A DNA stretch of 5,337 nt from an uncultured Clostridia bacterium (lineage in GTDB: Bacteria; Bacillota; Clostridia; Peptostreptococcales; Anaerovoracaceae), in the NCBI GenBank assembly GCA_938034165.1, contig CALHKP010000049.1:1-5337 (forward strand). The letters are read 5' to 3'. This document shows positions 1 to 5,215 of this stretch, one piece after another. The notes beneath the pieces are model-generated. The model was not told where the DNA came from and ran no database searches. It saw only the letters and a program-made list of their open reading frames with translations. A program made the position numbers and the translations under genes. The first letter of the stretch is position 1; each line of letters starts with the position of its first letter.

Positions 1-55
1 CAGATTTAGGTTCTGGCGGGAGACCGTAGGGGTTCAAGTCCCTTATCGCGCACCA
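1..55 (+). tRNA. tRNA-Leu (anticodon UAG), 3' part only
   Basis: This is the 3' portion of a leucine tRNA; the acceptor 5' strand and the D arm lie before the window. Positions 1-4 (caga) pair with 12-15 (tctg) as the anticodon stem, around the 7-base loop 5-11 (tttaggt), which places anticodon TAG at 7-9. A long variable arm typical of class II tRNAs follows: cgg (17-19), loop gaga, ccg (24-26). The T arm is agggg (28-32), loop ttcaagt, cccTT (40-44). The acceptor 3' strand is 45-51, then discriminator A52 and an encoded CCA at 53-55. The long variable arm and the A discriminator agree with leucine. An intrinsic terminator follows directly. Confidence 0.95.
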
Positions 56-56
56 C

Positions 57-97
57 AATCACTGTTGGAATTTCAATGATTCTGACAGTGATTTTTT
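57..97 (+). terminator. Intrinsic terminator after tRNA-Leu
   Basis: A perfect 9-bp stem is formed by 57-65 (aatcactgt) and 85-93 (acagtgatt). The 19-base loop can pair further through gaat (68-71) and attc (79-82). The stem runs into six T residues at 92-97. It lies two bases after the CCA end, so it most likely ends the tRNA transcript, which may be the last member of a tRNA cluster to the left. Confidence 0.85.
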
Positions 98-119
98 ATT
101 ATGCTAACATTTGACCTAC

Positions 120-160
120 AAAAAAACAGGTTCCGGAACATAAATTCCTAAACCTGTTTT
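120..160 (-). terminator. Intrinsic terminator of alr
   Basis: On the minus strand, 160-151 and 132-123 form a perfect 10-bp stem (aaaacaggtt paired with aacctgtttt). An inner stem of ggaa (135-138) with ttcc (145-148) sits inside it. A run of seven T residues follows (complement of 120-126). It lies ten bases beyond the alr stop codon and converges on the tRNA terminator, so the two transcription units are well insulated. Confidence 0.9.
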
Positions 161-169
161 GTATTATGT

Positions 170-1312
170 TTAATATTGATTGTCAATGTAGACTCTTGGT
201 GGTCTTGCTGTTAATCTTGAAAGAATATCGTTTTTGTTTGTTTCTGCAAGTTTTGCGGCTTCATCTATTGTCATGGATCCATTGAGTCCATTTCCGTAGA
301 TTATAGCTCTTGAGCCTTCACCGACGTTAGGAATACCTGTTACGTCTGCCATGCACTGATCCATGCAGATTACGCCAACGATAGGGGCTTTGCTGCCGTT
401 TATCAGGACATATCCCTTGTCTCTTAGGTTTCTTGGATAGCCATCTGCGTATCCGAAAGGAAGAGTTGCAATTACGCTGTCTTCAGGTGCTCTCCACAGG
501 TAATCGTAGCTGACGCCTTCACCTTTTTTGATATGGTGAATCTGAGAAATACATGTCTGAAACTGAAGTGCGGGCGTAACCGGAAGGAATCCTTTGTGGA
601 ATCCGCGCATTCCGTATATGAGGGCACCGACTCTTACCATGTTCAGGCGATATTGAGGGAAATCAACAGTAGCAATGCTGTCAGCAATGTGCTTGAATTC
701 TATTTCTCTGCCTGCTTTTTCTTCTACTTCTTCAACGAAGTTCATGAAGTTTTCGAACTGCTTGTCATTTGACTCTTTGCTTTCGAGAGCAAGGTGGGAA
801 AAGATTCCTTCAACCTTAACGTTCGGGAGTTCCATAATTTTAATTATTTCATCCCTGAATTCATCGGATGGAACTTTTCCAAGTCGATGGAATCCTGTGT
901 CGACTTTTATATGCACAACAGTTGTTTTTCCTTGTTTTTTTGCAGCCTCATTAAGCTTTTCGGCCTGTTCGTAGGAAAAAATAGTTTGTGCGATATCATA
1001 CTCAACAACTGTTTCCAGAAGTCTGTCAGGAGTGTGTCCCATAATGAATATCGGATAATCAGGGTAATGGTCTCTGAGTTGCAGCGCTTCTGTAAGAGTT
1101 GCAACTGCAAGATAATCAGCTCCGCATTCCATTAATACAGGTGCTATTTTAACTATTCCGTGGCCGTATGCATTAGCCTTTACGACAGCCATAACTTTAA
1201 CTGACTTACCAACAGTTTCTTTGATAAGTTCCATATTTTCTCTTATAACACCTAAATTGATAATTATTTCGGTATCTCGTACATCATTTACTTTAATCAT
1301 TTCTTCTCTCAT
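170..1312 (-). CDS. alr: Alanine racemase (PLP-dependent)
   Basis: This cytoplasmic fold-type III PLP enzyme interconverts L- and D-alanine and supplies D-Ala for peptidoglycan. The 380 residues are a normal length for the family. The N-terminal barrel carries the PLP lysine K45 in VVKANAYGHG. K136 in VKVDTGFHRLG matches the lysine carbamylated in the Geobacillus enzyme; R143 and H173 (FSHLA) follow. R227 (MVRVG) matches the arginine that contacts the pyridine nitrogen. The C-terminal domain has catalytic Y269 in GVSYD and the ICMDQ motif at 315-319. The usual HxANS motif reads HIADS (208-212), with Asp in place of Asn. The start is uncertain. The strong AAGGAGG lies 15 bases before the ATG at 1312, which is too far for best use, and a second in-frame ATG at 1300 gives MIKVND. 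The family is certain, but specificity for alanine rather than another small amino acid is inferred. Confidence 0.95.
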   Translation of the reverse strand: MREEMIKVNDVRDTEIIINLGVIRENMELIKETVGKSVKVMAVVKANAYGHGIVKIAPVLMECGADYLAVATLTEALQLRDHYPDYPIFIMGHTPDRLLETVVEYDIAQTIFSYEQAEKLNEAAKKQGKTTVVHIKVDTGFHRLGKVPSDEFRDEIIKIMELPNVKVEGIFSHLALESKESNDKQFENFMNFVEEVEEKAGREIEFKHIADSIATVDFPQYRLNMVRVGALIYGMRGFHKGFLPVTPALQFQTCISQIHHIKKGEGVSYDYLWRAPEDSVIATLPFGYADGYPRNLRDKGYVLINGSKAPIVGVICMDQCMADVTGIPNVGEGSRAIIYGNGLNGSMTIDEAAKLAETNKNDILSRLTARPPRVYIDNQY

Positions 1313-1325
1313 GCTCTTTTGGCAT
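1293..1325 (-). other. Possible 10-codon leader ORF overlapping the alr start
   Basis: A small reading frame (MPKEHERRND, then TAA) starts one base after the strong AAGGAGG of alr. It overlaps both candidate alr start codons in another frame, and its stop lies just past the second alr ATG at 1300. The spacing from the ribosome binding site is too short for efficient initiation, so this may be chance. It is listed because the same binding site is unusually far (15 bases) from the annotated alr start. Confidence 0.2.
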
Positions 1326-1346
1326 GACCTCCTTGTTTTGTGAAAT

Positions 1347-1375
1347 TTAAAAAGCTTTGATTAACATCAAAGCTT
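1347..1375 (-). terminator. Hairpin at the 5' end of the alr transcript, possible terminator
   Basis: A perfect 10-bp stem is formed by aagctttgat (1352-1361) and atcaaagctt (1366-1375), with a 4-base loop. On the minus strand it runs into five U residues (two of them in the stem), then AAAUUU. It lies about 60 bases past the stop of the upstream exonuclease gene, so it may end that transcript. It also begins at the predicted alr transcription start, so the same element would be the first structure in the alr mRNA. The U tract is short, so termination would be moderate. The plus strand has no T run after the stem. Confidence 0.6.
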
Positions 1376-1382
1376 ATAACAC

Positions 1383-1428
1383 ATTATAGCAAACTTTTAG
1401 AAAGTTACCATATTAATATTTAATTTTT
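1383..1428 (-). promoter_or_regulatory. alr promoter, extended -10 type
   Basis: On the minus strand a perfect TATAAT (1388-1383) is preceded by TGC (1391-1389), an extended -10. Sixteen bases upstream is a weak -35, TGGTAA (1410-1405). An A/T-only stretch upstream (1411-1428) could act as an UP element and includes the palindrome atattaatat (1410-1419). The predicted start of transcription is near 1376. This gives alr its own promoter after the exonuclease gene. Confidence 0.75.
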
Positions 1429-1436
1429 TGCTGTAG

Positions 1437-2423
1437 CTAAACAATTATTTTCAGCACATTTTTCAGTAGTGAAATAACAAACGCGTTTATTTCAAGGTGA
1501 TTCACCTGATTGCTTTGTTTTAGAATAAGGTAGCCACTTTCATATGCGGGATATTTTTTTATTGTAGCGCCGAATTCACCCAAAAGCTTGAGTGCATCAA
1601 CGTAATAGACGTTTTGTTCTTTGCTGAGAGGAATTTCTATCTCAAAAGAACCGATTTTATTGAAGTAAATGCTGCATGGCATTTCTTCGCTGAAAAAAGA
1701 TATATAGTCGCGGTTTAAGGAATGTTTTCCACGGATGAAAAGGCTTTTTCCTTTGAACTGCATTTTTTCGATAACAGCATCTGAAGCAGGAAAGCCTCGT
1801 TTACTCATACTCTTGTGAAAATCTATGTATTTGATTACAGAAAGTAGTCTGTAAAGTTGTCGTATGTCATCATAGTTATGCAAAAGAATCTTTTTTTCTG
1901 CGTCTTTGTCACCTGTTTTCAGGTAGTGGGAAAACAGCTCAATGCTTTCTTTGCCGGTAATCGTGTCTGTTCTGCCAGGAGCAAGTCCCAGGAAGGTTTC
2001 AACGGTTTTTTGCTTAAGATTTGGCAGATTCGCCTTGAATTCAGCACAGCCGTTCAGTATGAGGTAAAGGTCCAGATTGTACATATCCGGCGTTTTTATG
2101 TTATATTTTGATGCGCGGCTTTTCAGAAAAGGCATGTCGAAGTGCTTGCCGTTAAAGGTTAGTAAAAAATCGCAACTTTCCAGTATTTCAACAGTTTTTA
2201 AGATAACATTTTCTTCGTCATACAGAGTTTCCGCAAGTATTTCGTAGGCTGTTCTTTTGCCATCAATTACAGTTATTATTCCAGAAAGAATGAGGCTGGA
2301 ATGAGCAGGGGAAAGTCCAGTTGTTTCAATATCGAAGACTGCCATGCTTCTGTTTTCAAAATACATATTGTATGATTTGTTTTTTATGAATGAATCCGGT
2401 AATTCTTTTTTTAGTATTTTCAT
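1437..2423 (-). CDS. DEDD-family 3'-5' exonuclease-like protein (YprB / RNase_H_2 type)
   Basis: This is a predicted cytoplasmic nuclease with an RNase H-like fold, of the group annotated as YprB or RNase_H_2. Metal-binding motifs are visible in order. Exo I is FDIETTG with D31 and E33. Exo II is LLTFNGKHFDMPFL with N91 and D96. Exo III is LHNYDDI with D186 and H182 four residues before it, where classic DEDDy enzymes have Tyr. The nuclease domain covers about residues 25-200. Residues 205-328 form a mixed alpha/beta tail that I do not recognise; it lacks the TPR repeats seen in some relatives. The start is supported by GGAG with nine bases before ATG. The gene has its own promoter and a structured leader. 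Substrate and pathway are not known from sequence; the fold call is firm and the activity is inferred. Confidence 0.85.
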   Translation of the reverse strand: MKILKKELPDSFIKNKSYNMYFENRSMAVFDIETTGLSPAHSSLILSGIITVIDGKRTAYEILAETLYDEENVILKTVEILESCDFLLTFNGKHFDMPFLKSRASKYNIKTPDMYNLDLYLILNGCAEFKANLPNLKQKTVETFLGLAPGRTDTITGKESIELFSHYLKTGDKDAEKKILLHNYDDIRQLYRLLSVIKYIDFHKSMSKRGFPASDAVIEKMQFKGKSLFIRGKHSLNRDYISFFSEEMPCSIYFNKIGSFEIEIPLSKEQNVYYVDALKLLGEFGATIKKYPAYESGYLILKQSNQVNHLEINAFVISLLKNVLKIIV

Positions 2424-2440
2424 TTTAATTTTCTCCGTAA

Positions 2441-2476
2441 AACAAAATAGACCGCAGGGGTGCAGTCTACTTTGTT
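2441..2476 (-). ncRNA. Leader hairpin next to the exonuclease ribosome binding site
   Basis: On the minus strand 2476-2461 can pair with 2456-2441 as a 16-bp stem around a CCCC loop. Two of the pairs are G-U in this RNA and would be A-C mismatches in plus-strand RNA, so the structure suits the minus-strand transcript. The shorter GC-rich upper stem is followed by UAUUUUGUUUU, giving it a terminator-like look. It ends four bases before the GGAG at 2436-2433, so folding could limit ribosome access or transcript extension. A regulatory role is inferred. Confidence 0.5.
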
Positions 2477-2504
2477 CAAAAGGGGTATTGGGATTAGAGA
2501 TTAA

Positions 2505-2529
2505 TGAGGTTATCAGGGGGATAACCTCA
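2505..2529 (-). ncRNA. 5'-terminal hairpin of the exonuclease leader
   Basis: A 9-bp stem is formed by 2505-2513 and 2521-2529 (gaggttat with ataacctc, plus one outer A-T pair). It can be extended by c2514-g2520 to leave a 5-base loop. The predicted transcription start is near 2528, so this would be the first structure of the mRNA. No U tract follows on the minus strand, so it is not a terminator there. It could protect the 5' end or bind a regulator. Confidence 0.5.
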
Positions 2530-2534
2530 AATTG

Positions 2535-2563
2535 ATTATATAAGACTTGATGAAAAAAAGCAA
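2535..2563 (-). promoter_or_regulatory. Promoter of the exonuclease gene
   Basis: On the minus strand a perfect TATAAT (2540-2535) lies 17 bases after TTGCTT (2563-2558), a fair match to the -35 consensus. The predicted start is near 2528, giving a leader of about 105 bases before the ATG at 2423. It diverges from the nudF promoter, with a very A/T-rich stretch (about 2576-2612) between the two. Confidence 0.7.
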
Positions 2564-2609
2564 GATGTTTAGGGAAAATTACTATAAATAATAAATATTT
2601 TTTTCTATA

Positions 2610-2638
2610 TTAAACTATTTGAAAATATGTGTTATAAT
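2610..2638 (+). promoter_or_regulatory. Promoter of the nudF-xerD-DUF445 operon
   Basis: A perfect TATAAT at 2633-2638 is preceded by TGT (2630-2632), an extended -10. A weak -35, TTAAAC (2610-2615), lies 17 bases upstream. A/T tracts at 2576-2609 could serve as an UP element or bend the DNA. Transcription would start near 2645, leaving a 28-base leader with AGGAG at 2660-2664. Confidence 0.75.
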
Positions 2639-2672
2639 AGAATGTACTTTTTAAATTTTAGGAGAGGCAGAT

Positions 2673-3215
2673 ATGACATTCGAAGAAAAGACGATAGATT
2701 CAGAAATAATATACAAAGGCGCCATTCTTAATCTCAGAAAAGACAAGGTTGAGGTTTTGAACGGAACTTCTTACAGAGAAATTATAGAGCATAACGGAGG
2801 TGCTGTTATACTTGCAATGAAGGATGACGGGACTGTTGTTATGGTCAAACAATACAGAAAAGCGCAGGACAGGATAATGCTCGAGGTGCCTGCCGGAAAA
2901 ATCGATTTGGGCGAAGAACCTGAGGTTGCCGCAAAGAGAGAGCTGAAGGAAGAAACCGGATATACGGCGAAGAATATCAGACTTCTTACAGAAATGATGC
3001 CGACGCCGGGATATTCAGAAGAAATATTATACATTTATCTTGCAACAGGACTCATTGCCGGAGAAACTGACTTTGATGAGAATGAGGCGATAGATATTAT
3101 AGAATACTCTATAAATGACCTGAGCAATATGGTAATGAGCGGCGAGATTCAGGATGGTAAATCTCAGGTTGCTATTTTGATGGCGAAAAATTTATATGAC
3201 AGAAATTTGATTTAG
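2673..3215 (+). CDS. nudF: Nudix hydrolase, probable ADP-ribose pyrophosphatase
   Basis: This Nudix hydrolase probably splits ADP-ribose to AMP and ribose 5-phosphate, removing a reactive by-product of NAD turnover. The complete Nudix box spans residues 75-97, with G75, E81, R89, E90, E93, E94 and G96 all in register. A proline (P112, in PTPGYSEE) stands 16 residues after the box glycine G96, the known mark of the ADP-ribose subgroup. The 180 residues are typical for bacterial NudF, and the N-terminal beta domain (about 1-45) fits the dimer-forming region. AGGAG with eight bases before ATG supports the start. It is first in an operon and ends seven bases before xerD; nudF close to xerD is a familiar Bacillota arrangement. 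The family is certain; the substrate is well supported but inferred. Confidence 0.92.
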   Translation: MTFEEKTIDSEIIYKGAILNLRKDKVEVLNGTSYREIIEHNGGAVILAMKDDGTVVMVKQYRKAQDRIMLEVPAGKIDLGEEPEVAAKRELKEETGYTAKNIRLLTEMMPTPGYSEEILYIYLATGLIAGETDFDENEAIDIIEYSINDLSNMVMSGEIQDGKSQVAILMAKNLYDRNLI

Positions 3216-3222
3216 CGAGGGC

Positions 3223-4110
3223 ATGATGGAAAATTTTATCAGTTATCTTAAAAAAGAAAGAAAAGCTTCTCAGAACACAATAGATGCTTACAGGCGTGAT
3301 CTCGAGGATTATAGTGCTTTTTTGAAGTCAAAAGGGTTTAATACTCCGGTGACAGCTACAAATACAGATGTTGTTTCCTACATTATGTACCTTAACGAAC
3401 AGAAAGCTTCACAGGCGACAGTTGCGAGAAGAATCTCTTCCCTCAGAAGTTATTATAAATTTTTGATGAAATCGGGAAAAGTGCGTTCAAATCCGGCACT
3501 GGAAATCAAGCTTCCTAGACAGGAAAGGAAAGAACTTATATATCTTACAGTTGAGGAAGTAGATGCTTTGATGAATCTGACGAAGGAAGATGAAAAAGGC
3601 TTGCGTGACAGGGCTTTGATGGAACTGATGTATGCTACGGGAATAAGAGTTAACGAGGCGATTGAGGCAAGAGTGTCCGATATAAATCTCAAGATGGGAT
3701 TTATTGAATGCAGCGGTCAGTATGGAAAGGCAAGAATTGTTCCTATCGGAAAATATGCAAAGGAAGCCATAACAAAATATCTTGAAACTGCAAGACCGGC
3801 GCTTTTGAAGAATTCAGAAGGAGATTCGGAAGAGGATGTTTTGTTTCTCAATTATTCCGGTAAACCGCTTTCGAGACAGGGCGTGTGGAAGATTTTGAAG
3901 GCTTACGGAAGGGAACTTGACATAGAGGATAGAATAACTCCTCACATTTTGAGAAATTCTTTTGCTGTCCACATGTTGCAAAACGGTGCCGATCCAAAGA
4001 CTGTGCAGGAGTTGATGGGACACGAGGACATGCAGGCGATGCAGATTTATCTTTCTGTAACCAAAACAAGAATTAAAGATGTATATGACAAAACACATCC
4101 AAGGGCGTAA
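3223..4110 (+). CDS. xerD: Tyrosine recombinase XerD
   Basis: This site-specific recombinase would act with a XerC partner at the dif site to resolve chromosome dimers. Residues 1-85 are the N-terminal SAM-like DNA-binding domain (core-binding fold), and about 105-290 the catalytic domain. All active-site residues are present: R142 (ATGIRVNE), K169 (GKARIVPIG), H241 and R244 (HILRNSFA), H267 (LMGHED) and nucleophile Y276 (QIYLSV). Their spacing matches E. coli XerD within a few residues. The protein ends in HPRA, as XerD does. Two usually conserved motifs differ: LRHSFATH reads LRNSFAVH, and the YTHV after the tyrosine reads YLSV. The start may be the second ATG (3226), since the GAGG at 3217-3220 is only two bases from the first. 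It sits between nudF and a DUF445 gene in one operon. XerC is possible but less likely. Confidence 0.93.
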   Translation: MMENFISYLKKERKASQNTIDAYRRDLEDYSAFLKSKGFNTPVTATNTDVVSYIMYLNEQKASQATVARRISSLRSYYKFLMKSGKVRSNPALEIKLPRQERKELIYLTVEEVDALMNLTKEDEKGLRDRALMELMYATGIRVNEAIEARVSDINLKMGFIECSGQYGKARIVPIGKYAKEAITKYLETARPALLKNSEGDSEEDVLFLNYSGKPLSRQGVWKILKAYGRELDIEDRITPHILRNSFAVHMLQNGADPKTVQELMGHEDMQAMQIYLSVTKTRIKDVYDKTHPRA

Positions 4111-4135
4111 TTTGAGAAAAGGGAGAATTTAACAA

Positions 4136-5026
4136 ATGAATTATATAGGAATAATTGTGCCGATTGCCATAGGCTCGCTTATTGGATACTGCACAAACTA
4201 TATTGCAATAAAAATGCTTTTCAGACCAAGAAAAGAAGTGAGGATTTTCGGGAAGAGACTTCCGTTTACTCCGGGTGTTATTCCCAAGAATAAACCGAGG
4301 GTTGCCAGAGCATGCGGAAAAACAGTAGGTGAGAATCTTGTAACAGGCGGCGATATAAAAGACGTTTTGCTTGGCGAAGATGTAAAAAAGGAATTTTCGT
4401 CAACAGTTGCAGATATCATATGCTCAGACAAGCTAAGTTTAGGTGCTGTGGTGGAAAATATTGATACAACAGGTGGAGACGGATTGACTGTAAGAGCTTC
4501 TGTTATGCTGACAGAAAAGATCAAAGATGCTGCGGCAGAAGTTGACTACAAGGAAGTAATAGGAAATGTTGCCTCAGGTGTTATTGCTGAAAAATTTGCA
4601 GGAACGATGATGGCTATGTTTATAAATGACAGTACTATAGCTGCCATAACAGAACCAATCGGAGATTCAATTAAGGATCATATCAATGCCCATGGTCAAG
4701 AAATCATATACCCTGTGGTAAAAAAGAATCTGGACGAAGCAAAGTCCGTAAGACCAAAGGATATACTGGATAATCTTCAGGTTGACAGAGAAAAACTCGA
4801 AAATCTGATAGGCGAGCTTTATATCGACACAATGGGAAAATATGCAGAAGACATAATAGGCCATGTGGATATAGCTTATCTGGTAGAAAAGAAGATAAAT
4901 GATATGAGCGTTGAAATGCTCGAAGATCTTGTAATGTCTATTATGAAAAACGAACTTCAGGCAGTAATAAACCTGGGTGCTCTAATTGGTGCCATCATAG
5001 GAATTCTGAATGTTTTCGTACTCTAA
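4136..5026 (+). CDS. DUF445 family membrane protein (YheB-like)
   Basis: This is a membrane protein of the DUF445 family, whose function is not established. One hydrophobic segment lies at about residues 3-24, followed by the family signature GYCTNYIAIKMLFRP (17-31) and PFTPGVIPKNKPRVA (43-57). A long, mainly helical and charged region (about 58-270) follows. The C-terminus has the family's KNELQAVINLGALIGAIIGILN stretch, split here as KNELQ (271-275) and a second membrane segment at about 276-296. With a membrane anchor at each end, the middle should form one large domain on a single side. At 296 residues it is shorter than B. subtilis YheB (about 377) but both conserved ends are intact. GGGAG with ten bases to the ATG supports the start. 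It follows xerD by 25 bases with no terminator or promoter seen, so it is the last gene of that operon. Confidence 0.88.
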   Translation: MNYIGIIVPIAIGSLIGYCTNYIAIKMLFRPRKEVRIFGKRLPFTPGVIPKNKPRVARACGKTVGENLVTGGDIKDVLLGEDVKKEFSSTVADIICSDKLSLGAVVENIDTTGGDGLTVRASVMLTEKIKDAAAEVDYKEVIGNVASGVIAEKFAGTMMAMFINDSTIAAITEPIGDSIKDHINAHGQEIIYPVVKKNLDEAKSVRPKDILDNLQVDREKLENLIGELYIDTMGKYAEDIIGHVDIAYLVEKKINDMSVEMLEDLVMSIMKNELQAVINLGALIGAIIGILNVFVL

Positions 5027-5109
5027 CATGAGCTTTCGTTGAATTTTCGTAGAGTTAAAAAACGGGCAGAAAACGCACGAAACAGCGGCAAAAAAGTTTA
5101 TAAAAACAC

Positions 5110-5138
5110 TTGCGTTACAGTTGTTAGTGTGATATACT
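5110..5138 (+). promoter_or_regulatory. rplS promoter
   Basis: TTGCGT (5110-5115) and TATACT (5133-5138) are separated by 17 bases, and TGA just before the -10 makes it an extended -10. Transcription would start near 5145. The good match in both boxes fits a strongly expressed ribosomal gene. The stretch from the DUF445 stop to this promoter (5027-5109) is A-rich and holds no convincing terminator, so some read-through from the operon to the left is possible. Confidence 0.8.
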
Positions 5139-5144
5139 GTATGA

Positions 5145-5215
5145 GTTAGTTACGGGCGGTCCTCTGAGTACGATTGGTACCACGAACGTCTTGAAGGGAA
5201 GGAGGATACTATACA
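5145..5215 (+). ncRNA. Ribosomal protein L19 leader
   Basis: This structured leader between the rplS promoter and start codon matches the position and size of the L19 leader RNA described in Bacillota. It holds a helix of gggcg (5154-5158) with cgtct (5187-5191, two G-U pairs) and an inner hairpin of gtac (5168-5171) with gtac (5177-5180). The bases tcctct (5160-5165) are complementary, with one G-U pair, to ggagga (5201-5206) within the ribosome binding site. Known r-protein leaders let the protein repress its own synthesis; that L19 does so here is inferred. I could not align it with the published consensus. Confidence 0.7.

Noticed and set aside
533..1135. Open frames on the plus strand inside alr, and a short minus-strand frame at 907-1110.
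   Set aside because: They overlap a full-length conserved gene, lack ribosome binding sites and show no family features; they are shadows of alr.
2457..2520. Four G runs within 64 bases on the plus strand, considered as a G-quadruplex.
   Set aside because: Two of the loops would exceed 20 bases, and the runs at either end sit in hairpin loops. A stable quadruplex is unlikely.
2441..2529. T-box or other known riboswitch upstream of the exonuclease gene, suggested by accgc near a terminator-like stem.
   Set aside because: No T-box AGGGUGGNACCGCG consensus is present in the transcribed strand, no specifier loop is seen, and the gene is not amino acid related.
3223..4110. The tyrosine recombinase as a sign of an integrated element.
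   Set aside because: Length, HPRA ending, active-site spacing and the nudF neighbour identify housekeeping XerD. The tRNA-Leu 3' end at the left has no integrase or duplicated attachment site beside it.
3453..4524. Minus-strand open frames across xerD and the DUF445 gene.
   Set aside because: They are antisense to strongly conserved coding sequence and have no supported start signals.
5013..5055. Direct repeat TTTTCGTA (5013-5020 and 5044-5051) with a 6-bp inverted pair (5020-5025 and 5050-5055) around the DUF445 stop, considered as a terminator or operator.
   Set aside because: The stem is short and is followed by an A run, not a T run, on the plus strand. Half the repeat is inside the coding region, so chance is the simplest reading.
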